Assembly: GCA_937924145.1 (NCBI GenBank)
Contig: CALDTJ010000350.1
Span: 1-44,130 of the forward strand
DNA: 44,130 bases
From: an uncultured Saprospiraceae bacterium
GTDB lineage: Bacteria; Bacteroidota; Bacteroidia; Chitinophagales; Saprospiraceae
Reading direction: 5' to 3'
Numbering within the stretch: the first letter of the stretch is position 1; each line of letters opens with the position of its first letter. This document shows, in pieces, positions 1-7,894 of this stretch. The notes under the pieces are model-generated. The model was not told where the DNA came from. It worked only from the letters and a program-made list of their open reading frames with translations, and did not search any database. Position numbers and translations under genes: made by a program.

Positions 1-121
1 TCCGCCATTTGGACGGTTTCTTTTGCCCTCATTTTCTACCAAAAATTATTTCCGTAGCCCAGCTATGAAAAGAATTTTTGGCAAAAACTGAGAACAAAAT
101 AACCTCGCCCAACTTGACGGA
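1..121. repeat. Long imperfect inverted repeat at window edge
   Basis: Bases 1-60 read as reverse complement align with bases 62-121 at roughly three of four positions by eye, with two one-base gaps. The best conserved core is AATTTTTGG, and both outer ends finish in GGCGGA/GACGGA. There is almost no loop, so as RNA or single strand it would fold into one ~60 bp hairpin. No reading frame of note crosses it. The repeat could extend beyond base 1. It may be a small non-autonomous element or an intergenic palindrome; its family is not recognised. Confidence 0.6.
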
Positions 122-146
122 TTTATTATTTCGTCGTTACTTAAAA

Positions 147-191
147 TGAAAAAGCCCTAACAGATTTTCAAAATCTATCAGGGCTTTTTCA
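147..191 (-). terminator. Rho-independent terminator, bidirectional shape
   Basis: A perfect 12-bp outer stem (TGAAAAAGCCCT with its complement) followed by a partly paired inner stem (AGATTTT/AAAATCT). On the minus strand it is followed by a T-rich stretch and lies 22 bases past the stop codon of the minus-strand gene at 214-876, so it most likely ends that transcript. Confidence 0.8.
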
Positions 192-213
192 TATAGAAAA
201 ATAAAATGATTTA

Positions 214-876
214 CTAGAAGAAATAAGAAAAAACAGCAGATCGCTTTAATAGCTGTTTCATATTAACCCAGCCTAACTTCACTCTATTGGAGAATTTATT
301 AGCAGGAAATTGCTTTAATTGTTTGCGGAAATGATTCTCTATCGTTTCCTTATAGTCAGCCAATTCATGTAGATTGGTGAAAAAAGTATCGTATTTGGTA
401 TTAAAGTAATCTAATAAGCCTTCTTGTAAGAAAATATGTAAATCTTCAAATTGTCTAATAATTTGGGGACTTAGCCCTTCCTCATTCAAGAAACTATTCA
501 GAATACTGAACTCTAATAAATGTTCTAGCTTTGGAATGTAGACTCCATCCCATAATTGCCTATTATTGTAAACTTCTTTTGGATTTAAATAAGTTAGCCT
601 ATCTGAATGAAAATAGTGATAAACCTCAAGTGTGAGTAATTGTGCTGTACCTAATTCTACTGTCAAAATCGTGGTATCGAGTTTACTTTGAATAACTTGA
701 AAATCAGTACTTTCTGCAAAAGCATGAAGGAAAGTTTCTCTTTCTTTTGAAGGAATAGAAAATTTAATAATTGGAAACTCCTGACTAGTAATGCTTGGTG
801 TAAGCAAAGTGTAATCGAAGTTTTTTAGCGTTGTGATTAACGCATTTGCAAGTTGTAAATATTTCGGTCGTAACAT
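214..876 (-). CDS. Unrecognised protein, possibly nucleotidyltransferase-like
   Basis: A 220-residue soluble protein without a signal peptide or membrane segment. I do not recognise the family with certainty. The central part (beta-rich stretch ending LEVYHYFHSDRL, then NNRQLWDGVYIPKLEHLLEF) recalls the nucleotidyltransferase-like front half of proteins found in some Bacteroidota polysaccharide clusters, where it is followed by a P-loop kinase half; here the protein stops instead, with a basic C-terminus (KQLLKRSAVFSYFF). It could therefore be a short stand-alone version or a truncated one. The gene is alone on its strand, has a candidate TAnnTTTG box 36 bases upstream and a strong terminator downstream. 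Function is unknown. Confidence 0.65.
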   Translation of the reverse strand: MLRPKYLQLANALITTLKNFDYTLLTPSITSQEFPIIKFSIPSKERETFLHAFAESTDFQVIQSKLDTTILTVELGTAQLLTLEVYHYFHSDRLTYLNPKEVYNNRQLWDGVYIPKLEHLLEFSILNSFLNEEGLSPQIIRQFEDLHIFLQEGLLDYFNTKYDTFFTNLHELADYKETIENHFRKQLKQFPANKFSNRVKLGWVNMKQLLKRSAVFSYFF

Positions 877-911
877 GTGTTTGTGAAAATCAATTTTATT
901 GTCCCAATATA

Positions 912-919
912 CAAATTTA
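912..919 (-). promoter_or_regulatory. Candidate -7 box (TAAATTTG) for 214-876
   Basis: On the minus strand TAAATTTG fits the Bacteroidota -7 consensus TAnnTTTG and lies 36 bases before the start codon at 876. A TTTG at 935-932 is closer than the usual -33 spacing, so only the -7 element is convincing. Confidence 0.35.
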
Positions 920-1161
920 ACAAGATATAGTCAAATTAAATAAAAGCTATATGTCTGAATATCAAGGTATTTAGGCTTAAAAACGGATTTTTAGGACTCA
1001 TATTGCTCGTAATTGTTATGTATTAGGCTAGATTTAAGTTAAAATTGATGAAAAATTGCCGTCTAGTTTACAATTTTCAAAATTTGTGTAAATTGCATTT
1101 TCTATCAACAGATTTATCCTTTTCAACTACTAGGTCAGTTGGTCAATATAATTTTTAAACT

Positions 1162-1665
1162 ATGCAAAAACAATTACTTTCCTACATTATCCTATTTGCT
1201 TTAACGTTTTGCTCAATTAACACTTATGCACAGATCCAACTTGGTGGGGGGCTAACCTACGCTACAGGTATCTCTAAATTAGGTTTTAATTTAAAGGGCA
1301 CTTATGAAATTGATGAAAAATTTATCGCTGCACCAGGCGTAAATTTCTTTTTTAAAGATAAAGCCTTGAGTGATGTTTCAGTCAGTTATTTCTCTGTTGA
1401 TTTAGATGCTCAGTATAGATTAATTGCCATCGGTGATGATGTACAAATTTATCCAGTAGGTGGTCTGAATATTTTTAATGTAAATATAGATGGCCCAACT
1501 AGCGGAATTCGTATTAGACCAGATGGACTCAAAGTAGGTTTAAACTTAGGGCTTGGTGTTCAAATAGCCACTTTGTCTAATTGGAGTTATTTTGGTGAAT
1601 TCAAAGTAACAATTGGCGGAATTGATCAATCTACAATTACTGCGGGAGTTTTGTATGGATTTTAA
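1162..1665 (+). CDS. Small outer-membrane beta-barrel protein (OmpX/porin-like)
   Basis: A 167-residue exported protein. Residues 1-23 form a signal peptide (hydrophobic LLSYIILFALTF, cleavage likely after TYA). The mature part begins QIQLGGG and consists of alternating hydrophobic/polar strands with Gly-rich turns, ending GVLYGF with a C-terminal Phe, as in small outer-membrane barrels. Length fits an eight-stranded barrel of the OmpX/OmpW/DUF6646-like porin superfamilies; I cannot choose between them. Probable location is the outer membrane; substrate or role is unknown. The stop codon abuts a good promoter box for the next gene, so it is likely transcribed separately from efp. Confidence 0.75.
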   Translation: MQKQLLSYIILFALTFCSINTYAQIQLGGGLTYATGISKLGFNLKGTYEIDEKFIAAPGVNFFFKDKALSDVSVSYFSVDLDAQYRLIAIGDDVQIYPVGGLNIFNVNIDGPTSGIRIRPDGLKVGLNLGLGVQIATLSNWSYFGEFKVTIGGIDQSTITAGVLYGF

Positions 1666-1673
1666 TATCTTTG
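1666..1673 (+). promoter_or_regulatory. Candidate -7 box (TATCTTTG) for efp
   Basis: TATCTTTG followed by CA is an excellent match to the Bacteroidota -7 element TAnnTTTG. It starts right after the stop codon of the barrel gene, giving a leader of about 135 bases for efp. A TTTG at 1650-1653 is nearer than the standard -33 distance. Confidence 0.45.
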
Positions 1674-1813
1674 CACTCTTTTTTAAATGAGCAGAAGGCA
1701 ATGGGCTTTGGGCGATTGAAATAGGATAAGTACATCTTACTCATTCAAACTATTGAATCATCGCCTAATAACTTTTGCTTGATTGTTTTTTAATTTAAAT
1801 TCTATTTAAAATT

Positions 1814-2380
1814 ATGGCAAATACTTCTGATATTAAAAACGGTCTGTGTATTGATTTTAATAATGATGTAGTCTCGATTGTTTCTTTTCAGCATGTTAAA
1901 CCTGGGAAAGGAAATGCTTTTGTGAGAACCAAATTAAAAAGTTTTGCAACTGGTAAAATCGTAGATCATACTTTTCCTGCTGGACATAAAATTTCCGTAG
2001 TTAGAGTAGAGCGTCGAACATTTCAATATCTTTACAAAGATGACTTCGGTTTTCATTTCATGGACAATGAGACTTACGAGCAAGTTTTTTTAGAAGAAAA
2101 AATGATTGACCAACCTAAATTTATTAAAGAAGGGGCTGATATTGAGATCTTATTCGATGCGGCTAGAGAAACTCCTTTAACGATTGATTTACCACAATAC
2201 GTTAATTTAAAAGTTACTTATACTGAACCTGGTGTGCAAGGAAATACTGCTACCAATGCCACTAAGCCTGCTACTACTGAAACAGGAGCGGAAGTTAGAG
2301 TTCCACTATTCATCAACGAAGGTGATGTGATAAAAGTGGAGACGAAGACGGGCAATTACATGGAAAGAGCTAAGTCTTAA
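1814..2380 (+). CDS. efp: Elongation factor P
   Basis: EF-P binds stalled ribosomes between the P and E sites and rescues peptide-bond formation at proline runs. At 188 residues it has the family's full length: KOW-like domain (about 1-64), first OB domain (66-128) and C-terminal OB domain (129-188). The exposed loop HVKPGKGNAF carries Lys32, the position that is beta-lysylated, or otherwise modified, in many bacteria; no modification enzyme gene is in this window. The C-terminal signature region (VRVPLFINEGDVIKVET) is clear. It precedes accB and accC on the same strand, a common neighbourhood in Bacteroidota, although 184 bases separate it from accB. ATG start chosen because the family N-terminus (A-T/N-T-S-D-I-K-x-G) fits. 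Confidence 0.96.
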   Translation: MANTSDIKNGLCIDFNNDVVSIVSFQHVKPGKGNAFVRTKLKSFATGKIVDHTFPAGHKISVVRVERRTFQYLYKDDFGFHFMDNETYEQVFLEEKMIDQPKFIKEGADIEILFDAARETPLTIDLPQYVNLKVTYTEPGVQGNTATNATKPATTETGAEVRVPLFINEGDVIKVETKTGNYMERAKS

Positions 2381-2564
2381 AGGTAATTAAGTTGTTGTGT
2401 TGCGATTGCTTTTTAGTAATATAGTAGCCTGGTAACTTAGTATAGCTTATCTCAATTTCAAACATTCAACTTTTTTCTATAAATATCCGACCTCAATACT
2501 TATATTGCGGCTTTTTATTTGCGGACTCAAAGAATCACCTGTTATCTACACCAAAACGTGAAAA

Positions 2565-3089
2565 ATGAATTTTAAAGAAATACAAGACCTCATTAAACTT
2601 ATTAACAAGACCAATCTTTCTGAATTCAAAATGAAAGATGGCGAATTTGAATTAACTATTCGTACGGACGAATATCATAAAATGCGGGCTACTCCGCCTG
2701 CACAGCAAGTTATTTCTGTTCCAGCGACTATGCCCCCTGCGTATGCGCCAGCAGCAGCTCCCGTCGCTGATGCGGCACCAGCTAGTGTACCCGCAGCTAC
2801 GCCTGTAGAGGCTGAACCAGCTCCAGCAGCTAAAGAAAATGAAAATTATATACCTGTTAAATCTCCGATTGTTGGTACTTTTTATCGGTCCCCATCTCCT
2901 GAAAAGCCTAATTATGTAAAGGTTGGAGATACCATTGCGGTGGGAGATGTGGTTTGTATTGTCGAGGCTATGAAGTTATTCAACGAAATTGAATCAGAAG
3001 TGAGTGGTAAAATCGTACAAATATTATTAGAGGATTCCTCTCCAGTAGAATATGATCAACCTTTATTTTTAGTAGACCCTAATGGCTAG
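2565..3089 (+). CDS. accB: Biotin carboxyl carrier protein of acetyl-CoA carboxylase
   Basis: AccB carries biotin, which shuttles CO2 from the biotin carboxylase to the carboxyltransferase in the first step of fatty-acid synthesis. The 174 residues show an N-terminal segment (1-35, MNFKEIQDLIKLINKTNL) that contacts AccC, an Ala/Pro-rich flexible linker (about 42-90), and a biotinyl domain (95-174) with the motif EAMK and biotin-accepting Lys137. The thumb motif GTFYRSPSPEKP is present. The linker is unusually rich in AP repeats but of normal length. accC follows 92 bases downstream on the same strand and the two are probably co-transcribed. Confidence 0.96.
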   Translation: MNFKEIQDLIKLINKTNLSEFKMKDGEFELTIRTDEYHKMRATPPAQQVISVPATMPPAYAPAAAPVADAAPASVPAATPVEAEPAPAAKENENYIPVKSPIVGTFYRSPSPEKPNYVKVGDTIAVGDVVCIVEAMKLFNEIESEVSGKIVQILLEDSSPVEYDQPLFLVDPNG

Positions 3090-3181
3090 ATTAGTTACGA
3101 ATTATGATTTAAGAGTGTTATTCAACATTCAAGATTTATTATTCTAAATTAATTTAAGAGAACGCTTATAAACAAAAATAT

Positions 3182-4522
3182 ATGTTCAAAAAAATTCTCA
3201 TTGCCAATAGAGGAGAAATAGCCCTTCGGATTATCCGAACCTGTAAAGAGATGGGCGTAAAGACCGTTGCAGTATATTCTACGGCTGACCGAGAAAGTTT
3301 GCACGTTCGATTTGCGGATGAGGCAGTTTGTATCGGACCTCCAGCCTCCAAAGATTCCTATTTAAGTGTATCAAAAATAATGGCAGCGGTAGAAATTACC
3401 AATGCGGATGCTATTCATCCAGGTTATGGATTTTTATCAGAAAATGCTGATTTTGCAGAAGTTTGTGCAGAATATGGCATTAAATTTATCGGTCCATCAC
3501 CCACGATGATTCGTAAAATGGGGGATAAGATTACCGCTAAAGAAACCATGATAAAAGCGGGCGTTCCTGTAGTGCCAGGGTCGGGTGGCTTATTGAAAGA
3601 TGTAGAGCATGGTCTTAAACAGGCGGAAGAAATTGGTTATCCCGTTATCCTTAAAGCAACTGCTGGTGGTGGTGGTAAAGGAATGCGAATTGTTTGGAAA
3701 GCCGAAGAATTTGAGTCAGCATGGAATATGGCTAGAAATGAAGCCAAAGCCTCGTTCTCTAACGATGGCATTTACATGGAGAAGTTTATTGAAGAGCCTC
3801 GACATATTGAGATACAAGTAATTGGAGATCAGCACGGAAATGTAGCTCACCTTTCAGAAAGAGATTGCTCGATTCAAAGACGACACCAAAAATTGGTGGA
3901 AGAAAGTCCTTCTCCTTTCATGACCGATGAGTTAAGAGAGAAAATGGGGCAATCTGCTATTCAAGCTGCCAAGTCTATTAAATACGAAGGTGTAGGAACG
4001 GTTGAATTTTTGGTAGATAAACACCGTAATTATTATTTCATGGAAATGAATACTCGGATTCAGGTAGAACATCCTGTAACAGAAGAGGTAATCGACCATG
4101 ATTTGATTAAAGAGCAGATAAAAATGGCTGCTGGAGACAAACTTTCTGGTGAAAATTATTACCCTACCATGCATGCCATTGAGTGTAGAATCAACGCAGA
4201 AGATCCTTTTAATAATTTCCGACCAAGCCCAGGGAAAATTACTTCTTTCCATAGTTCAAAAGGGCACGGAGTTCGAGTAGATACGCATGTTTATGCAGGC
4301 TATTCTATTCCGCCTTATTATGATTCAATGATTGCTAAATTGATTTGTAAGGCACAGACGAGAGAGGAATGTATCAAAAAAATGGCTAGGGCGTTAGATG
4401 AATTTATTGTCGAAGGTGTAAAAACGACTGTACCTTTTCACCAACGCTTGATGAAAGACGAAAACTTCAAAGCAGGGAATTTCCACACTGGCTTTTTGAA
4501 TGATTTTGATTTAGAAGAATAA
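3182..4522 (+). CDS. accC: Biotin carboxylase subunit of acetyl-CoA carboxylase
   Basis: AccC uses ATP and bicarbonate to carboxylate biotin on AccB. The 446 residues match the family length (about 450). Visible parts are the biotin carboxylase N domain (1-110; [15 protein letters not shown]), the ATP-grasp domain (115-310) with Gly-rich loop AGGGGKGM (161-168) and Lys159, the [12 protein letters not shown] segment with Lys237, metal ligands Glu276/Glu288, and the catalytic [13 protein letters not shown] motif with Arg292 and Glu296, then the C-terminal domain with ECRINAEDP. Nothing essential is missing. It ends 63 bases before the stop of a convergent gene, with a hairpin between. Confidence 0.97.
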   Translation: MFKKILIANRGEIALRIIRTCKEMGVKTVAVYSTADRESLHVRFADEAVCIGPPASKDSYLSVSKIMAAVEITNADAIHPGYGFLSENADFAEVCAEYGIKFIGPSPTMIRKMGDKITAKETMIKAGVPVVPGSGGLLKDVEHGLKQAEEIGYPVILKATAGGGGKGMRIVWKAEEFESAWNMARNEAKASFSNDGIYMEKFIEEPRHIEIQVIGDQHGNVAHLSERDCSIQRRHQKLVEESPSPFMTDELREKMGQSAIQAAKSIKYEGVGTVEFLVDKHRNYYFMEMNTRIQVEHPVTEEVIDHDLIKEQIKMAAGDKLSGENYYPTMHAIECRINAEDPFNNFRPSPGKITSFHSSKGHGVRVDTHVYAGYSIPPYYDSMIAKLICKAQTREECIKKMARALDEFIVEGVKTTVPFHQRLMKDENFKAGNFHTGFLNDFDLEE

Positions 4523-4528
4523 GACTAT

Positions 4529-4577
4529 CTGTTGTCGGTTATCAGTTGTCGATTTGCGAACTGATAACTGACAACAG
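4529..4577. repeat. Intergenic inverted repeat, 19-bp arms
   Basis: Arms 4529-4547 and 4559-4577 pair over 19 bases with one G-T type mismatch and an 11-base loop. Sequence is of the TGTTGTC/GTTATCAGTT kind, itself internally repetitive. It fills the gap between convergent accC and the minus-strand gene 4586-4960 and could act as a two-way terminator, although it lacks long T runs. Confidence 0.75.
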
Positions 4578-4585
4578 ACAACTGT

Positions 4586-4960
4586 TTATTCTCCAAACAC
4601 CCATTCCTTTTTCCTTTCCTTAATCTCAACTACATATTCATCTCCCACTTCTTCGTCATTTAAATAAAAGACATAACTTTCGTGTCGAAAATCTTCATGA
4701 TCGGAAGGATCTATTCTATAAGGTATTTGCTGCCCGTCAGGTGTATAAACATGCATGAATTTAATGTTGTATGCTTCTGGTTCTTCAGATTTAGAAACGC
4801 CGCCAGCCACCCAAAATCCATCCTCAAAAGTAGCAATAGCCATAACAATTGGATCACTAGGTAATACATCTGAAGATAAATCAGTGGCGTTTCCTTCCAT
4901 AATTTTTGTCCATTTTTCCATACCATCTTTTGGTAGGAGTAGAGTCGTTGTTTTTCTCAT
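4586..4960 (-). CDS. Small hypothetical protein
   Basis: A 124-residue acidic soluble protein with no signal peptide or membrane segment; predicted mostly beta (alternating segments such as FWVAGGV, IKFMHVYTPDG, EYVVEIKERKK). I do not recognise a family. It starts 30 bases after the stop of the BNR-propeller gene on the same strand and is probably the last gene of a MoaD-like / propeller / small-protein operon. Its coding support comes from the uninterrupted frame, its sensible composition and the tight spacing; antisense frames across the same bases look like shadows. Confidence 0.65.
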   Translation of the reverse strand: MRKTTTLLLPKDGMEKWTKIMEGNATDLSSDVLPSDPIVMAIATFEDGFWVAGGVSKSEEPEAYNIKFMHVYTPDGQQIPYRIDPSDHEDFRHESYVFYLNDEEVGDEYVVEIKERKKEWVFGE

Positions 4961-4990
4961 AATTATTGGGGTGTATTATTAATATTGTCT

Positions 4991-6076
4991 TTATACGAAA
5001 CAAACACAATCAATTCGAGCTAAATTATTACTCAAACAAGTCCATCCATCTCCCTGATTATCAGATAAATAAACATTGCCAGTAGTAGTGCCAAATACTA
5101 AAGTATCGCCTTGAATGGCTAGGGCATGTCGAAAAACAATATCAAAGCAATTTTCTTGAGGCAAACCATTTGTTAGGGATTGCCAAGTTTGACCACCGTC
5201 TACTGTTCGACAAACGGTTAATGCTTGCTTGGGAGCAATTCTCAACTCATCACTTACTGCTGGAATAACCCATGCTCGCTCTGGATTTTGGTGGTCAATA
5301 GCCAATGCGAAACCATAGTTGGCGATACCATTTTTATCACTTACTGATTGCCAATTTTTAGCTCCGTCGATACTTCTAAAAATGCCACAATGATTTTGTT
5401 GCCAAAGAATTTCGGGATTGACAGTGCAAGCAAATAATCTATGGGGGTCATGCCCAATTTCTACATGAGGATTAGGTAAATAAGCGGCAATTAAGCCTTT
5501 ATTGCAAGGCTGCCACTTTTTGCCACCGTCCTTAGTCTCAAAAATGCCTGCACAACTGACTGCTATGTAAATATGATTGTGATCAGTTGGATCAACTACA
5601 ATTGAATGGATAAATGGCTCACTACGACCAGTACCAAACCATTGCTGTTGATTCATGCGACTTGGATGATTCCAAAGTGATTCGACTAGCTGAAAGGTTT
5701 GTCCGTTATTTTCACTGAGAAATAAACCACCAGGTTCTGTGCCTACCCACAATCTATTGGGATAGGCTGCCCCTCCATGTTGAATAATCCAGATTTTTTT
5801 TAAGGTAGCAGGTTTTCCTGAGCCCATTTGAGCATCTAGCGGATAGGCAGGTGGATTGACCTCTTGCCATGTTTGCCCCTCATCTGTTGAAAAATGAAGT
5901 TTTTGCCCCCAATGATGATGTGAAATGCCTGCCCACCAGGTATTTGTCAACTCATTGACGTAAATGACAGAGACGGGTAAGCCTAAAAAATGAGTGGTTT
6001 TTATTTGCCAATCTTGGCCTGTTTTTTCGAAAACAACTAAGCCTTTTGTTGTTCCTATGAGTAGTTTTTTTTGCAT
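4991..6076 (-). CDS. BNR/Asp-box beta-propeller protein (sialidase-fold)
   Basis: A 361-residue protein of the WD40/YVTN/BNR-like superfamily, often labelled exo-alpha-sialidase. At least six Asp-box motifs (S-x-D-x-G-x-x-W) can be read, for example FSTDEGQTWQ, LSENNGQTFQ, TKDGGKKWQP, RSIDGAKNWQ and TVDGGQTWQS, spaced as blades of a propeller. No signal peptide: it begins MQKKLLIGTTKGLVVFEK, so it should be cytoplasmic. Sialidase active-site arginines are not apparent, and enzymatic activity should not be assumed. It lies downstream of a MoaD/ThiS-like gene on the same strand (168-base gap holding a palindromic repeat) and 30 bases upstream of a small unknown gene. Its role may be as a partner of the ubiquitin-fold protein, but this is inference. 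Confidence 0.85.
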   Translation of the reverse strand: MQKKLLIGTTKGLVVFEKTGQDWQIKTTHFLGLPVSVIYVNELTNTWWAGISHHHWGQKLHFSTDEGQTWQEVNPPAYPLDAQMGSGKPATLKKIWIIQHGGAAYPNRLWVGTEPGGLFLSENNGQTFQLVESLWNHPSRMNQQQWFGTGRSEPFIHSIVVDPTDHNHIYIAVSCAGIFETKDGGKKWQPCNKGLIAAYLPNPHVEIGHDPHRLFACTVNPEILWQQNHCGIFRSIDGAKNWQSVSDKNGIANYGFALAIDHQNPERAWVIPAVSDELRIAPKQALTVCRTVDGGQTWQSLTNGLPQENCFDIVFRHALAIQGDTLVFGTTTGNVYLSDNQGDGWTCLSNNLARIDCVCFV

Positions 6077-6140
6077 AGTTTTTTTGTAGCAAAGGCTTAT
6101 TGGGGTTTAAAAAACAATGTTTACTTTCGTTATTGAAATG

Positions 6141-6206
6141 TTTGTAGGGGCAACCCTTGTGGTTGCCCGATTGGCATCTATAAAGACTGTTGGGAGCCCC
6201 TACAAA
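6141..6206. repeat. Nested palindromic repeat inside MoaD-propeller gap
   Basis: Outer arms TTTGTAGGGGC (6141-6151) and its exact complement (6196-6206) enclose an inner hairpin GGGCAACC-loop-GGTTGCCC (6148-6168). The sequence resembles widespread GTAGGGGC/GGTTGCCC intergenic palindromes in bacteria (from memory). It sits between two co-oriented minus-strand genes and may attenuate expression of the propeller gene. Confidence 0.75.
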
Positions 6207-6244
6207 AACTTGTTCAAAACAGTATATTGTTTAAACTATTTCAA

Positions 6245-6517
6245 CTATCCCCCTGATAATGCTTGGAAGATCAATATCTCATCATCTTTCCCCAATCTAT
6301 CTTTTAGGGTTTTTCGATCTTCGATTAATTCTCCTTTTACGAAAATATTCATGTGCCTTCTGACGGCACCTCTTTCATCTAATAAATAATTACAAATACC
6401 AGGATATTTACTTTCTGCTTTTTTAATAACTTCTCCAACGGTGGTACCACTGACATTTAGTTCTTCTAAATCGGGAAAGAATCTTTTGAGAGCTGCGGTG
6501 AATTTAATTTTAGCCAT
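6245..6517 (-). CDS. MoaD/ThiS-family ubiquitin-fold protein
   Basis: A 90-residue beta-grasp protein ending in the diagnostic Gly-Gly (FQALSGG). MoaD and ThiS relatives are adenylated and thiocarboxylated at this terminus and donate sulfur in molybdopterin or thiamine synthesis, or act as other sulfur carriers. The residues LEELNVSGTTVGEVIKKAES and the MNIFVKGELIED strand fit the family. No MoaE, MoeB or thiamine gene is adjacent; instead a BNR propeller follows on the same strand. It is divergent from an XdhC-like gene, which hints at a molybdenum-cofactor link without proving it. Its true pathway is unresolved. Confidence 0.88.
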   Translation of the reverse strand: MAKIKFTAALKRFFPDLEELNVSGTTVGEVIKKAESKYPGICNYLLDERGAVRRHMNIFVKGELIEDRKTLKDRLGKDDEILIFQALSGG

Positions 6518-6715
6518 TTTTTGAATTACTTTTCAAGCGCTTTATTCCGTATTAAAATTAGTACTAGACTTATTGTACTTTAAAAGTATACCTACGAAAA
6601 ATTTAATTTTTAATGAGTATCATTGAAAGGATAATAAGCCTATTTTTAACGCTTTTGTTTACTTAAATAGGTTCGTTTGAATAATTGGAGGGTTTCTAGT
6701 TAAACAATGTATCCC

Positions 6716-6723
6716 TATTTTTG
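6716..6723 (+). promoter_or_regulatory. Candidate -7 box (TATTTTTG) for the XdhC-like gene
   Basis: TATTTTTG followed by C matches TAnnTTTG and lies 35 bases before the ATG at 6759. No well-spaced -33 TTG is evident. Confidence 0.35.
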
Positions 6724-6758
6724 CTTAAAAGTAAAATAAATTCTAAAAAAAATTACGA

Positions 6759-7793
6759 ATGAAAGAATTATTAGCCACTATCAACGACTGGACGACCGAA
6801 AACAAGCCTTTTGCTATTGCCACTGTCATCAAAACTTGGGGAGCTTCTCCTAGACCAGTTGGTTCTGCACTTTTAGTTTCGGAAGAAATGGAAATGGCGG
6901 GTTCTGTCAGTGGTGGTTGTGTGGAAGGGGCTGTTGTTAAGGCATCATTACCGTTAATTACTTCAGGTGAAGGCCAACAGTTAGATTTTGGAATTACAGA
7001 CGATGAGGCGTGGGGGGTAGGACTAAGTTGTGGTGGAAAAGTACAGGTTTATGCCGAACGATTTTTAGCGTTTGACAAACGTCCAGCAGAGCAAATGGTC
7101 TGGCAAAGATTACAAGAAAACCTAAATAGTAATCAACCTTGTGTATTATTAACTCGGCTAGTAGAGGGAGAAAGTCAGCACCTATTAATTATGCCTGATC
7201 GGACAGCTTTGGGGCAACAAATCCCTAATAACTTAATCTCCGAAGGCATCAGGGTTTATAGGGAAAGGAAAAATCAGATTATTGAAAATGAGGGCGTACG
7301 CTATTTTGCACAAGTTTTTCCTCGTCGAAGTCAGCTGCTGATTATTGGGGCAGCACATATTACCGTTGATTTAGTAACCTTGGGTAAAATGTATGGTTTT
7401 GAGACAATCGTCATTGACCCAAGAGGAATTTTTACCAATAAAACTCAATTTGAAACAGCCCCTGACGAATTACACGAAAAATATCCAGAAGAGGTATTAT
7501 CTAACTATACTCTAGATGCTTATACCTACGCAGTTGTGCTCTCACACGATCCAAAGATTGATGACAATGCACTACACATTCTTTTAAAGTCAGATGTAGG
7601 ATATATTGGTGCTTTAGGAAGTCGAAAAACGCAGGCGAAAAGAGTTGCTAGATTGACCGAGGCAGGATTTTCGGAAGAAGAAATTGGACGAATACATTCC
7701 CCTGTTGGCGTAGATATTAAGGCAAAAACACCGAAAGAAATTGCGCTAAGTATTATGGGAGAATTGATTTTGACCCAAAATGCTTATAAGTGA
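6759..7793 (+). CDS. XdhC/CoxI-family molybdenum-enzyme maturation protein
   Basis: XdhC proteins bind molybdopterin cofactor, promote its sulfuration and help insert it into xanthine-dehydrogenase-type enzymes. The 344 residues show the N-terminal XdhC/CoxI domain with SGGCVEG (51-57) and GVGLSCGGKVQVYAE (around 86-100, including Cys91), and a C-terminal Rossmann-like domain starting near residue 193 (LLIIGAAHITVDLV, then IDPRG) with GALGSRKTQAKR further on. Length is typical for the two-domain form. The client dehydrogenase is not in this window, so this copy is an orphan here. A convergent fold-back repeat follows three bases after the stop codon. Confidence 0.9.
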   Translation: MKELLATINDWTTENKPFAIATVIKTWGASPRPVGSALLVSEEMEMAGSVSGGCVEGAVVKASLPLITSGEGQQLDFGITDDEAWGVGLSCGGKVQVYAERFLAFDKRPAEQMVWQRLQENLNSNQPCVLLTRLVEGESQHLLIMPDRTALGQQIPNNLISEGIRVYRERKNQIIENEGVRYFAQVFPRRSQLLIIGAAHITVDLVTLGKMYGFETIVIDPRGIFTNKTQFETAPDELHEKYPEEVLSNYTLDAYTYAVVLSHDPKIDDNALHILLKSDVGYIGALGSRKTQAKRVARLTEAGFSEEEIGRIHSPVGVDIKAKTPKEIALSIMGELILTQNAYK

Positions 7794-7795
7794 AA

Positions 7796-7891
7796 GTAGG
7801 AGAAGGCGGTGCTTTAATAGCACCTCCTTCTTTTCAATAGAAAAATTTTCCACTTTAAAGAAAGAGGTGCTATTAAAGCACCGCTTTCTAC
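7796..7891. repeat. Long nested inverted repeat between convergent genes
   Basis: Arms 7796-7833 and 7857-7891 are near-perfect complements, sharing the exact core GCGGTGCTTTAATAGCACCT; each arm is itself a small palindrome (GGTGCT...AGCACC). It occupies almost all of the 101-base gap between the XdhC-like gene (+) and tas (-). A related but shorter hairpin lies at 24780-24810. Possible two-way terminator or mobile palindrome. Confidence 0.85.
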
Positions 7892-7894
7892 AAC

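Noticed and set aside
4991-6076. Calling this gene a true sialidase
   Set aside because: Only Asp-box structural motifs are visible; the catalytic Arg triad and Tyr/Glu pair are not, and there is no export signal.
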